From the NCBI RefSeq assembly GCF_001280565.1, contig NZ_LGRO01000001.1:1240001-1304000 (forward strand): 64,000 nt of DNA, read 5' to 3'. The notes beneath the pieces are model-generated. The model made no database searches, was not told where the DNA came from, and saw only the letters and a program-made list of their open reading frames with translations. The stretch comes from Sulfobacillus thermosulfidooxidans. Lineage in GTDB: Bacteria; Bacillota; Sulfobacillia; Sulfobacillales; Sulfobacillaceae. A program made the position numbers and the translations under genes. Positions 26,634 through 35,646 of this stretch are shown here, piece by piece; within the stretch, counting starts at the first letter, position 1; the number at the start of each line of letters is the position of its first letter.

Positions 26634-26812
26634 CGCACCCCTTGCCGAGAGATTCGCGGGGACCACGGCTCATAGGGATTAAGAGCCCTCGGAGTTAATC
26701 CATGAAGAAGAATATCCATCCCAGAAGCCTTCCAAAGAGGCTGCAAACATGCCTCGGTATCGAGTAATAGAATGTCCCGTAACATCGTCCGAACGGTCTT
26801 TTCGTCATCCAC
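26630..26812 (-). CDS. small GatC/AtzG-like partner of the amidase
   Basis: A 60-residue protein starting with GTG. The length, position directly upstream of an amidase, and the C-terminal ALNPYEPWSPRI resemble the small GatC-like subunits (AtzG, DUF4089) that wrap around AtzE-type amidases. Its TGA stop overlaps the amidase ATG (ATGA), indicating coupled translation. The ribosome site is weak. Similarity is by pattern and context only. Confidence 0.5.
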   Translation of the reverse strand: MDDEKTVRTMLRDILLLDTEACLQPLWKASGMDILLHGLTPRALNPYEPWSPRISRQGVR

Positions 26813-26941
26813 CGTTTTCCATCAACTCCCCGAATGTCTTGATGATTTTGATAGTTTTAGTATACAATGCCAATGCTTAGCGACAGCCCGCGCCCGCGTA
26901 AAATTATTTGATTTATGGAAAGTCACAAATGAGCAGGAAGG

Positions 26942-27382
26942 ATGACAACAATGAAATGGACGGAGGATCTCATTGGACGATGTTCATCCCCCAAAACTTA
27001 TCACATCGATCGGGAGATGCTGAAACAATTTTCCCAATCCCTCGAACTCACCTATCCCCCATATTTCGATAAAGAAGCCGCGCAGTCGGAAGGATACCGG
27101 GATATCATTGCCCCACCGACCTTTGCTTTTACTTTAACCGCGGGGGAAATTCCTGGGTTTGAACTTCCGGCTGCCGGAATTATTCACGGTGAGCAACAAT
27201 TCGAATATGCTCTTCCTCTCACAGCGGGAGATGAAATACAAGTCGTAGCCTGCGTCGACAACCTGAAAAAGCGGGGATCAACCGTTTTTCTAACCTTAAA
27301 GACTGTCGCACACAATCTTCTGGGTGACATGGTGTTTGTGTCCCGCTCGTTGTTCATTATTACTCTAAAGGAGCCGGTCTAA
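26942..27382 (+). CDS. MaoC-like dehydratase, N-terminal subunit (HadA-type)
   Basis: A 146-residue hot-dog protein of the FAS1/MaoC N-terminal dehydratase type. It has YFDKEAAQSEGYRDIIAPPTFAF, the substrate-tunnel segment of HadA/C-like subunits, and HGEQQFEYALPLTAGDEI. It lacks the catalytic Asp-His motif, which is in the next gene, so the two form a heterodimer. A TAATG overlap links the genes. Start positions at 26942 or the ATG three codons later are possible. Confidence 0.8.
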   Translation: MTTMKWTEDLIGRCSSPKTYHIDREMLKQFSQSLELTYPPYFDKEAAQSEGYRDIIAPPTFAFTLTAGEIPGFELPAAGIIHGEQQFEYALPLTAGDEIQVVACVDNLKKRGSTVFLTLKTVAHNLLGDMVFVSRSLFIITLKEPV

Positions 27383-27777
27383 TGATCCCAGAAAAACTTG
27401 GCCCATGGACAAAAATCATAACCCGTGAACAACTTATTCGATATGCGGCTGCGTCGGGAGACTTTAATCCCATTCATTATGACACCGAGATCGCAAAACA
27501 GTACAATCTCCCTGGTGTCATTGTTCACGGCATGCTCAACATGGGATTATTCGACAATCTTTTAACACCGCTTTATGCTCAAGGGTTTGTCCTGAAGGAA
27601 TTTTCTGCGCGTTTCCGTCAAATTGTCCGTCCCAATGAATCCCTGATCTTTTCAGGAACCGTCAAGCGTATCGATGACGAAACGCTTCATGTCGCCTTAA
27701 ACATCCAAGTATCTGATGCCGACAAGCCCGCTGTCATCGGTCAGGCAATTTTACGCCGTTTAACACGCCAGTCTTGA
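27382..27777 (+). CDS. MaoC-like enoyl hydratase/dehydratase, catalytic subunit (HadB-type)
   Basis: A 131-residue MaoC hot-dog protein. It has the (R)-hydratase motif AASGDFNPIHYDTEIAKQY (catalytic Asp and His about 31-37), then GVIVHGMLNMGLF. It would hydrate enoyl-CoA or dehydrate 3-hydroxyacyl substrates together with the preceding subunit. The 3' end overlaps the convergent CPBP-type gene by 37 bases. Confidence 0.85.
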   Translation: MIPEKLGPWTKIITREQLIRYAAASGDFNPIHYDTEIAKQYNLPGVIVHGMLNMGLFDNLLTPLYAQGFVLKEFSARFRQIVRPNESLIFSGTVKRIDDETLHVALNIQVSDADKPAVIGQAILRRLTRQS

Positions 27778-28541
27778 TAAAGAGAATGGGCTAAGCCCAA
27801 GAGAATCAGCCCAATTGCTAAAAGCGGCCACAATAGATGGGTCGTGAAGCGGTTAGGGGGAGCAAAGGTCGAAATCATGGCGATTACGTCCATCAAGATA
27901 TGCGCGATAAGGGGAACAAGGATGTCACCCGTGGCCATCATATATACCGTCCATGGCAAAACACTGAAAGAGATAGTCCACATTGTCCATGCACCCCAGA
28001 ATGGGACATGCCATAATCCAAATAAGGCCGCACTTAAAACTGCGACACCCAATCGATTTCCTGGCGACACCGGTCGAAGAAATTTCCAAAGCCACGCCAT
28101 GGATCCGATTAACAAAAGATTTTCAACGGGAAGAACCAGAGGAAATTGCCACAATAAATGAATAGCAATTGGCCAATTCATATGTTTCATGCCCTGGGCT
28201 TGTGGATTGAAGCCCAAAATACGCTGGGCCGCCTCTCCTAATCCTATGCTGGCAATGAGCAATAAGACCGATTGCGCTATTGTCGCATCTGTCCAGTGAA
28301 TCGTTTTGAGTAATTTCGGTACATAAGGCCAGCTCAACGCTGTAAACAACACCGCTCCATATCCATAACCCGCCATGCTGCTTTTTGTAACATTGCCCAA
28401 GATCAACACCGCGCAACCACCCATTACAGTGGCAAGAAATACACGCCAGGCTGCAATGGATGCCATGGGTTGGAGAAAGGTCTGGGCCGGCGGAGTGAAT
28501 ACGCCTGGCCAAAATTTCTCAAGTAATCGCAGTTTCTTCAC
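27741..28541 (-). CDS. CPBP-family (CAAX protease-like) membrane protein, degenerate motif
   Basis: A 266-residue protein with seven or eight membrane segments. FGLWHVPFWGAW matches the second CPBP motif (FxxxH) and LIAHILMDVIAM the third (HxxxN/D). The first motif, normally EExxxR, reads VENLLLIG here and lacks the second Glu and the Arg. It may therefore be a non-proteolytic member. It starts with GTG. Confidence 0.68.
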   Translation of the reverse strand: MKKLRLLEKFWPGVFTPPAQTFLQPMASIAAWRVFLATVMGGCAVLILGNVTKSSMAGYGYGAVLFTALSWPYVPKLLKTIHWTDATIAQSVLLLIASIGLGEAAQRILGFNPQAQGMKHMNWPIAIHLLWQFPLVLPVENLLLIGSMAWLWKFLRPVSPGNRLGVAVLSAALFGLWHVPFWGAWTMWTISFSVLPWTVYMMATGDILVPLIAHILMDVIAMISTFAPPNRFTTHLLWPLLAIGLILLGLAHSLYQDWRVKRRKIA

Positions 28542-28641
28542 AATAATTCACCCTGTACATGCATAATCGATCCGTCACGATTCTATGCCAATAAACTACC
28601 TAAACCTTCATGTTGTCCATCCGACAAAGAAATCAACCACA

Positions 28642-28830
28642 GTGAACTGCTCCCGTCTTCGCTTCGCATAGCGGCGAGAGCTTCTTGCTTCATCGACCAC
28701 CGCCTGCCGAAGCAGGTCTTACATGATTTCCACAGGCGTCAATTCGGCCCGTTCCCTGCCTATGTGATACAGACCAGTTAGCTGACTGGCCGTAGGATTT
28801 CTAACCCTCGATGTAGAATGTTGATCGCTC
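28642..28830 (-). ncRNA. possible omegaRNA / right-end RNA of the tnpB remnant
   Basis: In IS605-type elements the guide (omega) RNA covers the tnpB 3' end and right end. This stretch holds the matching hairpin-rich region, ending at 28642 next to what would be the guide (28622-28641). With tnpB broken, any RNA would be orphaned unless served in trans. Transcription is not shown. Confidence 0.35.
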
Positions 28831-29250
28831 AGTTGACATCTCGGTCCATCTCCCGTCCGCATGTCGGGCACTTGTGCATACGAATCGATAGGTCTTTTTT
28901 TACCAAGGTTCCGCAACCTCCACTACAGAGTTGCGTGGTGTGATGAGGTGACACTTTAATTAGTTGCTTTCCTGCGTTTTGTGCCTTGTGCTCTAAGTAG
29001 GCTCCGAGTTTACCCCATCCTGCATTCGCAATGGATTGTGCCAGACGATGATTTTTCATCATCCCTTTCACTGGCGAATCCTCCATGCACCCCAGCTCGT
29101 AACGGTCTACCAATGATCGGCTGACCTTGTGCCAATGGTCCTTGCGCTGGTTCGCCACATGGTCGTAGACATGTTGGATTCCGCAGAAAGAACGGCGTCG
29201 TCGGCAGTATTTTTCCCTACTACTACCAGAACCGCCTCTACTGATCATCT
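28778..29250 (-). pseudogene. tnpB: TnpB (RuvC-like, IS605 OrfB) fragment
   Basis: The minus frame encodes ANQRKDHWHKVSRSLVDRYE, then the RuvC Glu region (LGCMED), KNHRLAQSIANAGWGKL, the zinc finger with CxxxC and CPTC, and DRDVN-AIN with the final RuvC Asp. The N-terminal half with the first catalytic Asp is absent. A TGA interrupts the frame between DVN and AINILHRGLEILRP (28829-28831). Truncated and stopped, it is not a functional transposon nuclease. Confidence 0.8.
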
Positions 29251-29253
29251 CGT

Positions 29254-29757
29254 TCAATGATTGTATTGGGCAATCCATGACAATGTGTCTATTATATTTA
29301 TTGGTTTTGTTGTATCGACACGAAGCACAGGACAAATAGCCAGGGGTTCCCCAGCTTTAGCTATCCATTCAGAAAAATCTATACCCCCACTGAAATGGCC
29401 TTCATGGCGTGAATGTAGCTGTCTGGCATGAAACCGCTGTTCAGCAATCTCCGGAGGGCAAGCACAATAAATTTCCACCATCGGGCCATTCAACTCAGCT
29501 AAATCCCTGGGCGCCAGATGGCGATCAAACACACTATCAAGAATGGCATGAGGCAATGTTCTTGCAAGACGGTACATTAATGTAATGCTGATAATGCCGA
29601 GCTTACGAGACCATTCCCGGTCGCCTACACCCAACGCATCAAACAATATCTCTTTGAACTGATCTTTTTCAAGAATCGGCCACTGTAAAGCGTGACCTAA
29701 GGCTGCTGCTAATGTGCTCTTTCCTGAGCCGGGTAGGCCGTTGACGAGGATATACAT
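29254..29757 (-). CDS. P-loop kinase / AAA-type small ATPase (zeta-toxin-like fold)
   Basis: A 167-residue protein with a Walker A motif LVNGLPGSGKSTLAAALG at 4-21 and an LID-type Arg region (EQRFHARQLHSRHEGHF). It resembles the family of small predicted kinases annotated as AAA ATPases or chloramphenicol phosphotransferase/zeta-like. The substrate is unknown. I start it at the ATG giving MYILVNG, with GAGAGGTGATCGG upstream; a longer open frame lacks a site. The tnpB remnant begins at its 3' end. Confidence 0.75.
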   Translation of the reverse strand: MYILVNGLPGSGKSTLAAALGHALQWPILEKDQFKEILFDALGVGDREWSRKLGIISITLMYRLARTLPHAILDSVFDRHLAPRDLAELNGPMVEIYCACPPEIAEQRFHARQLHSRHEGHFSGGIDFSEWIAKAGEPLAICPVLRVDTTKPINIIDTLSWIAQYNH

Positions 29758-30150
29758 CCGATCACCTCTCCAGGAATTAGTAGTAGACGTTAAGGGACTA
29801 TTGATGGAAACTAATATGGGCACACGATTCTTCTGAAGACTCCTATGTCTTAGGTTTTTATACAGACAAGACAGCAATGCACTTGCGCCCGTAGATCAGA
29901 AGAGTCAACATTGATTTCAATCAACTTTGGACCTATGGCTGGCTCGCAGTTATAAAATGGCTTATTAGGGATGCGCTGGGCTCTGACTCATGGCCACGCG
30001 AATTTCCCCGACCACCGCTTGGTTTTCGCGGCGAATCATGGGAGGATCGGGAATCTCAACGGTAACACTCAAGGAACATCGTCATTACAAGGATTAGCGC
30101 ACAGTAAAGAGGATTGTGGTATCTTCTCCGCCACCTTTCCACGAAAGGTA
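29758..30150. other. intergenic region between kinase and aldo/keto reductase
   Basis: No supported gene. A short minus-strand frame of about 36 codons (near 29955-30090) reads like protein sequence (VEIPDPPMIRRENQAVVGEI) but has no start or ribosome site and may be a gene remnant. A plus-strand frame of 61 codons has no family resemblance. Confidence 0.4.
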
Positions 30151-30184
30151 AATTAAAGGGGCTGTCCCGAAAAGGTTCAGCCCC
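30151..30184 (-). terminator. terminator of the aldo/keto reductase gene
   Basis: GGGGCTG (30158-30164) pairs with CAGCCCC (30178-30184) in a perfect 7-bp stem. On the minus strand it is followed by TTTAATTT, about 16 bases past the stop codon. Confidence 0.7.
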
Positions 30185-30200
30185 GCTCAGAGAACCGGAA

Positions 30201-31154
30201 TTACTGCAAAATCTGATCGATATGTTTTAATACATCCAAGGGTAACTGGACATCGACCGCCTTAACATTCTCTACCACCTGTTCGGGTTTTGAGGCTCCA
30301 ATCAAGGCGCTAGAAATAGCAGGTTGGCGTAGTACCCAAGCTAAAGCTAATTGGCTTAAAGATATTCCCAAATCGTTAGCCACGGACAACAAATCTTCCA
30401 CTTTGGCAAAATTTTCGTCAGTCAGATACCGAGTAATGAAATGACTAATTTTTTCAGTCGTTGCCCGCGAACCCGGAGGCAATGGCTGGCCTTTGCGGTA
30501 TTTTCCCGTCAAGAGTCCTTGAGCTAATGGAGAAAATACGACTACGCCAAGCCCATATTGTTCGCATAACGGTAAAACGGCTTGTTCGATATATCGGTTA
30601 AACATATTATAAACGGGTTGACTGGCGCGCAGGGGATGTGTTCCTAATACACTTTGCACTTGCACGGCCTCAGCAATTTTCTCCGCTGGCCATTCACTAA
30701 TTCCACCGTAACGCACTTTACCTTGCCGTACAAAGTCGTCAATAGTGCTCACAATTTCTTCCATTTCGGTGTCCGGATCATACCGGTGACAGTAAAAAAT
30801 ATCGACATAATCCGTGTTGAGGGCTTTTAAGCTCTGCTCTAATTGACTAGTTAGGTGCTTTCGGCTGAGGCCCCGATCATTGACTCCCGGTCCCACCGGC
30901 CAGAATGCTTTAGTCGTCAGCACATAGGAATCACGGGGAAAGGGTTGCAAGGCCTTGGCCAAAAATCGCTCGGCCTCGTGCGGAGTACTACCATACACAT
31001 TGGCGCAGTCAAAATGATTAATACCGAGCTCATAAGCCTGATGAACACAGGCTTCAGCTGTATTCTGTTCCGTGACTGTCCCATAAGTCAGCCAACTTCC
31101 TAAGGCAATCTCTGAGACTTTGATTCCGGCCCTTCCTAATCGTCGATACTTCAT
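30201..31154 (-). CDS. aldo/keto reductase (potassium-channel beta/YghZ-like)
   Basis: A 317-residue TIM-barrel NADPH reductase. Catalytic residues are seen in HFDCANVYG (Asp and Tyr), LTTKAFWPVG (Lys) and FYCHRYDPDTEME (His). The cofactor loop is LIGASKPEQVVENV near the C-terminus. It resembles the AKR group that includes the Kv beta subunits and YghZ. The substrate is unknown. It is followed by a terminator and preceded by the RF3 gene 33 bases upstream. Confidence 0.92.
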   Translation of the reverse strand: MKYRRLGRAGIKVSEIALGSWLTYGTVTEQNTAEACVHQAYELGINHFDCANVYGSTPHEAERFLAKALQPFPRDSYVLTTKAFWPVGPGVNDRGLSRKHLTSQLEQSLKALNTDYVDIFYCHRYDPDTEMEEIVSTIDDFVRQGKVRYGGISEWPAEKIAEAVQVQSVLGTHPLRASQPVYNMFNRYIEQAVLPLCEQYGLGVVVFSPLAQGLLTGKYRKGQPLPPGSRATTEKISHFITRYLTDENFAKVEDLLSVANDLGISLSQLALAWVLRQPAISSALIGASKPEQVVENVKAVDVQLPLDVLKHIDQILQ

Positions 31155-31187
31155 TGAACAATCCCCCTTAAATGTCGACCAATCCGC

Positions 31188-32759
31188 TTATGACAAATAT
31201 GGTGAAACCAATAGCGACGACTCGTGCAATCGCATATTTGGATGTTTTTCTTGCAAGCGTGCTAGGGTATATTCGTCTTCTACGAGGAGTACAGGTTGTT
31301 CATCGGCGTCTAACACCACCCGTGCCCTATCAAAACGGCCTAGTTCGGGTAATGGGCCTTCTATCCACCGTGCAATGGAATAGTTCAGGGGACGAATGGT
31401 AATATCGACCCCATATTCCATTTTCATCCGGTATTCCAAAACTTCAAATTGCAGTGGTCCGACTACGCCTAAATAGATTTGGGGCCCTAAATCCATGGGA
31501 TGGAAGACCTGAATCAATCCTTCTTCCGTTAATTCGCTGAGACCGCGTTGATATTGTTTGTGTTTCAGGGCATATTTGAGTTCGATTTCGGCAAAGTGTT
31601 CGGGGCTAAACCGGGGAAACCCAGTAAATTCAAACTGTTCGCCTTCCGTCAAGGTATCCCCGATATGGAAAAGGCCAGGATCATGTAACCCAATCACATC
31701 ACCCGCAAAAGCTTCTTCCACAATGAACCGGTCTTGTGCTAAAAATTGCTGGGGTTGGCTTAATCGAATGATCCGTCCCGAACGGATATGGTTGACCGCC
31801 ATGCCCCTTTCAAAACGTCCCGAGACTATGCGAACAAAAGCAATGCGGTCGCGATGCTGGGGATTCATATTGGCCTGAATCTTAAATACAAAACCGCTAA
31901 AGCCGTCACGAGCTGGATCGATGAGGCCTATCGTACTAGGACGAGGTGTTGGAGGCGGCGCAAGCTTCAAAAACGTGTCCAGAAAGGACTTGACACCGAA
32001 ATTCGCAATGGCACTTCCAAAAAACACGGGGCTCAACAGTCCTTGCGTGACCTTCTGTTCGGAAAAAGGCTCTCCGGCATCCATAATTAACTCTAAGGCC
32101 TCTTCCAAGGCGTGCCGTTGATCTTCGGGAATTTGATCCTGCATAGCGGCGTAATCCACAATCCGGTAATCCTGGTTCGCTCGGTCAAAATGTTCAAACC
32201 GCTGATGATGAATATCATAAATGCCGCGGAAATCTAATCCCATGCCTACAGGCCAATTCATGGGATATGTTTGGATCCCCAAGACTTGCTCAATTTCTTG
32301 AAGAAGATCCCAGGGATCCCGCCCCTCCCGATCTAACTTGTTAATGAACGTAAAGACCGGAATGTGACGGCTCGAGGCAACTTGAAAAAGTTTCACCGTC
32401 TGTGGTTCCACACCTTTGGCCGCATCAATTACCATGACCACACTATCCGCGGCTAAAAGCGTACGATATGTATCTTCACTAAAGTCTTGGTGGCCAGGAG
32501 TGTCCAACAAGTTCACCCGATATCCGTTGTAATGAAACTGCAAAACGGTCGATGTGACAGAAATTCCCCGTTGTTGCTCAATGGCCATCCAATCGGAACG
32601 GGCATGAGCTTGTTGCCGGCGAGCTTTTACCGCCCCAGCTTCACGGATGGCACCACCAAACAAGAGAAGTTTTTCAGTCAAAGTTGTTTTTCCAGCATCC
32701 GGATGTGAAATGATGGCAAATGTTCGCCCAGACACAATGTTATCTTGCAACGTGCTCAC
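31188..32759 (-). CDS. prfC: peptide chain release factor 3
   Basis: A 523-residue translational GTPase that recycles RF1/RF2 after termination. G1 is AIISHPDAGKTTLTEKLLLF, G3 DTPGHQDFSEDTYR, and G4 NKLDREGRDPWDLL; domain II and the RF3 C-terminal domain follow (DITIRPLNYSIARWIEGP). The length is normal. It uses a GTG start after AGGAGCGGG. Confidence 0.95.
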   Translation of the reverse strand: MSTLQDNIVSGRTFAIISHPDAGKTTLTEKLLLFGGAIREAGAVKARRQQAHARSDWMAIEQQRGISVTSTVLQFHYNGYRVNLLDTPGHQDFSEDTYRTLLAADSVVMVIDAAKGVEPQTVKLFQVASSRHIPVFTFINKLDREGRDPWDLLQEIEQVLGIQTYPMNWPVGMGLDFRGIYDIHHQRFEHFDRANQDYRIVDYAAMQDQIPEDQRHALEEALELIMDAGEPFSEQKVTQGLLSPVFFGSAIANFGVKSFLDTFLKLAPPPTPRPSTIGLIDPARDGFSGFVFKIQANMNPQHRDRIAFVRIVSGRFERGMAVNHIRSGRIIRLSQPQQFLAQDRFIVEEAFAGDVIGLHDPGLFHIGDTLTEGEQFEFTGFPRFSPEHFAEIELKYALKHKQYQRGLSELTEEGLIQVFHPMDLGPQIYLGVVGPLQFEVLEYRMKMEYGVDITIRPLNYSIARWIEGPLPELGRFDRARVVLDADEQPVLLVEDEYTLARLQEKHPNMRLHESSLLVSPYLS

Positions 32760-32822
32760 AATATTCCCGCTCCTTCTGATGATTACCGGTAAATTATATC
32801 ATCCTAAACGCCGCTTCACACA

Positions 32823-32850
32823 TCGACAACAAGCAAAAGTGGTTTACAAT
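32823..32850 (+). promoter_or_regulatory. putative aconitase promoter
   Basis: TCGACA and TACAAT are separated by 16 bases, about 48 bases before the TTG start of aconitase. One mismatch from each consensus box. It lies in the divergent gap with prfC. Confidence 0.45.
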
Positions 32851-32898
32851 AGTCATGGCTCTTTCTGTCTACAGAGTTCAAAATCGAGGTGACAGACA

Positions 32899-35604
32899 TT
32901 GAAAGACAGGCAGCATGATGAATTTAATGCCCGCGTTAAGACGGATTTCGAAGGCCTCCCGATTATTTATTATCGTCTTGATGCACTAAACTCAGAAAAT
33001 TCGACCTCCATTAATACTCTTCCTTTTTCCGTAAAAATCTTGTTGGAATCTTTATTACGACAAATGGATGGTCATCAAATCACCAAAGACGATGTCTTGC
33101 GTCTAGCTCACTGGGATCCGCTTAATCCTTCCGCTAGTGGTGACATTCCTTTTAAACCGGCTCGAGTTGTGTTACAAGATTTCACAGGGGTGCCGGCAGT
33201 TGTCGATTTAGCCACCATGCGTGATGAGGCATTTCGTCTTCACAAAGATCCCACCCAGATCAATCCTTTGATCCCAGTTGATTTAGTCATAGACCATTCG
33301 GTTCAAGTCGATGCGTTCGGAACACCCACCGCATTGCAAATTAATACAGAACGAGAATTTCAACGGAACAATGAACGATATCGCCTGTTGAAATGGGCGC
33401 AAAAAGCCTTTCGCAATTTCCGCGTGGTTCCTCCGGGTACGGGCATTGTTCATCAAGTAAATTTAGAATATCTCGCGTCGGTCGTGGCCCAGCGTGAGGA
33501 CGAGGACGGGATTCTGGTCTTTCCGGATTCCGTAGTCGGTACCGACTCTCATACCACCATGATTAACGGTTTGGGTGTTCTAGGTTGGGGTGTTGGCGGC
33601 ATTGAAGCCGAAGCCAATATGTTAGGTCAGCCCCTGTCATTTGTGGCCCCTGCCGTGATCGGATTCCGATTAACGGGTCAACTCCGTGAAGGGGTTACCG
33701 CTACCGATTTGGCCTTGACGATTACCCAGATTCTCCGCCGGCATGGCGTTGTCGGCAAATTTGTAGAATTTTTTGGTCCTGGTGTGGCGCAAATGAGTAT
33801 TGCCGATCGTGCCACGGTTGCCAACATGGCGCCAGAATATGGGGCGACCATGGGATTTTTCCCGGTCGATGATGAAACCATCCGGTATTTACGACAAACC
33901 GGACGGGATGATCAGCATGTCCGTCTCACTGAATGGTATCTTAAAGAACAAGGACTCTTCCGCACAAAGGATGCGCCAGATCCTCAATTCTCAGAAGTCA
34001 TCGAACTGGATCTGGCCGATGTTCGCGCCAGTTTGGCAGGTCCCAAACGTCCCCAAGACCGCGTTGATCTCACCGAAATGCCTGAAGCCTTTGAACAATC
34101 CCTTCGCCAAGATGTTAGCCAACGAGGATTCGGTCTGACCCCCGATCAAACCCGCAAAACCGCTACCATTACCTGGGAAGATGGACATCAAGAAACGATT
34201 GGTCAAGGCTCTGTGGTAATAGCCGCCATTACTAGCTGCACCAATACCTCTAATCCTTCTGTCATGATCGGCGCAGGACTGCTGGCCAAAAAAGCTGTCG
34301 AACGTGGCCTAAAGGTCAAATCTTATGTCAAAACATCTCTAGCCCCTGGTTCGCGTGTCGTTACAGCCTACTTAAAAGCTGCTGGCTTATTACCCTTTTT
34401 GGAACAATTAGGCTTTGACATTGTCGGTTATGGTTGCACCACGTGCATCGGGAATAGTGGGCCCTTACCCCCTTTAGTCTCTCAAGCGATTCAAGAACAT
34501 GATTTAACAGTGGCCGCTGTCTTAAGCGGAAACCGCAACTTTGAAGGCCGTGTGCATCCTTTAGTCAAGGCCAATTATTTAGCGTCGCCTCCTCTGGTGG
34601 TGGCCTATGCCTTAGCGGGCACCATGCGGATTAATTGGCATGACGATCCATTAGGTTATGACGCCGAAAACCACCCCGTATTCCTCCGCGATATTTGGCC
34701 CAGTAATCACGAAATTCAAGATACGCTGGCAAAAGCACTCCAGCCCTTGTTGTTTACTGAACAATATGAGGAAGTGTTTGGGGCCAACCCATTATGGAAT
34801 CAGTTACCCGAAATCTCAGGCAGCACCTATTCATGGGATCAATCCTCAACCTATATTCAAAAACCTCCGTTTTTCGACGTGCAGGAAAGACTCAGCGGGG
34901 ATATTCATAATGCCCGTATTCTTGCCATTTTCGGCGACTCGGTGACAACCGATCATATTTCCCCGGCCGGTAACATCCCCGTTGATAGTCCTGCCGGACA
35001 GTATCTTTTGTCCCATCAGGTGGCTCCGCATGATTTCAATTCGTACGGATCACGACGCGGTAATCACGAGGTGATGATGCGCGGGACGTTTGCCAATATC
35101 CGGATTCATAATCTCATGGTGCCAGGCAGTGAAGGCGGAATTACCCGCGTCTACCCATCTGGTGAGGTGCTACCGATTTTTGACGCGGCCATGACTTATA
35201 AGGCTCAAGGGATCCCTCTGGTCGTTATTGCGGGTAAAGAATATGGAGCGGGAAGTTCCCGGGACTGGGCAGCGAAAGGTCCCAAATTGCTGGGCGTGCA
35301 CGCGGTAATTGCTGAAAGTTTTGAGCGCATTCACCGAAGCAATCTCGTTGGTATGGGCATTTTGCCCTTGCAATTTATGCCGGGTGAATCCGCCCAATCA
35401 TGGGCATTGACTGGAGACGAAACATTGGATGTCATCTTGCCGTCTCCGCTTACCCCAGGAGCCAGAGTCAGCGTGAACATTTACTCACCGCACACGCAAA
35501 CTCCAAAGAGCTTTGCGGTCATCTCCCGGTTAGACACACCCGTAGAAATTGAGTATTTCCACAACAATGGTATCCTTCAAACCGTATTAAATCATCTGGC
35601 CTAA
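32899..35604 (+). CDS. acnA: aconitate hydratase A
   Basis: A 901-residue monomeric aconitase of the IRP1/AcnA type, interconverting citrate and isocitrate in the TCA cycle. The [4Fe-4S] ligands are Cys in [14 protein letters not shown] and in [12 protein letters not shown]. The C-terminal swivel domain has [15 protein letters not shown] and [17 protein letters not shown] with active-site Ser and Arg. Translation starts at TTG after GAGGTGAC. Confidence 0.96.
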   Translation: MKDRQHDEFNARVKTDFEGLPIIYYRLDALNSENSTSINTLPFSVKILLESLLRQMDGHQITKDDVLRLAHWDPLNPSASGDIPFKPARVVLQDFTGVPAVVDLATMRDEAFRLHKDPTQINPLIPVDLVIDHSVQVDAFGTPTALQINTEREFQRNNERYRLLKWAQKAFRNFRVVPPGTGIVHQVNLEYLASVVAQREDEDGILVFPDSVVGTDSHTTMINGLGVLGWGVGGIEAEANMLGQPLSFVAPAVIGFRLTGQLREGVTATDLALTITQILRRHGVVGKFVEFFGPGVAQMSIADRATVANMAPEYGATMGFFPVDDETIRYLRQTGRDDQHVRLTEWYLKEQGLFRTKDAPDPQFSEVIELDLADVRASLAGPKRPQDRVDLTEMPEAFEQSLRQDVSQRGFGLTPDQTRKTATITWEDGHQETIGQGSVVIAAITSCTNTSNPSVMIGAGLLAKKAVERGLKVKSYVKTSLAPGSRVVTAYLKAAGLLPFLEQLGFDIVGYGCTTCIGNSGPLPPLVSQAIQEHDLTVAAVLSGNRNFEGRVHPLVKANYLASPPLVVAYALAGTMRINWHDDPLGYDAENHPVFLRDIWPSNHEIQDTLAKALQPLLFTEQYEEVFGANPLWNQLPEISGSTYSWDQSSTYIQKPPFFDVQERLSGDIHNARILAIFGDSVTTDHISPAGNIPVDSPAGQYLLSHQVAPHDFNSYGSRRGNHEVMMRGTFANIRIHNLMVPGSEGGITRVYPSGEVLPIFDAAMTYKAQGIPLVVIAGKEYGAGSSRDWAAKGPKLLGVHAVIAESFERIHRSNLVGMGILPLQFMPGESAQSWALTGDETLDVILPSPLTPGARVSVNIYSPHTQTPKSFAVISRLDTPVEIEYFHNNGILQTVLNHLA

Positions 35605-35616
35605 CATCTGAAAACC

Positions 35617-35646
35617 CCGGCGAAGACCCTTATCCGTCTTCGCCGG
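35617..35646 (-). terminator. terminator at the GNAT gene end
   Basis: CCGGCGAAGAC and GTCTTCGCCGG form a perfect 11-bp stem around an 8-base loop. On the minus strand it is followed by GGTTTTC. It overlaps the stop of the acetyltransferase gene and may also help end acnA transcription from the other side. Confidence 0.6.

Larger units (their letters stand above)
28642..29250 (-). mobile_element. IS200/IS605-type element remnant (tnpB part and right end)
   Basis: A decayed element made of a 5'-truncated tnpB and a recognisable right end. On the minus strand the end reads ATGAAGCAAGAAGC, then a hairpin (CTCTCGCC with GACGGGAG) and GGGAGCAGTTCAC, which resembles the 3' boundary of IS605-group tnpB units. 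The left end and any tnpA are missing, apparently lost where it abuts the P-loop kinase gene. Confidence 0.65.

Noticed and set aside
28829-28831. A second in-frame TGA, in the tnpB remnant between DVN and AIN
   Set aside because: The position is not a redox Cys, and the gene is truncated at its 5' end as well. It is a nonsense mutation in a decayed gene and not a selenocysteine codon.
29955-30156. Short frames on both strands in the gap before the aldo/keto reductase
   Set aside because: Neither has a ribosome site or recognisable family. The minus frame may be a gene relic, but there is not enough to support a call.
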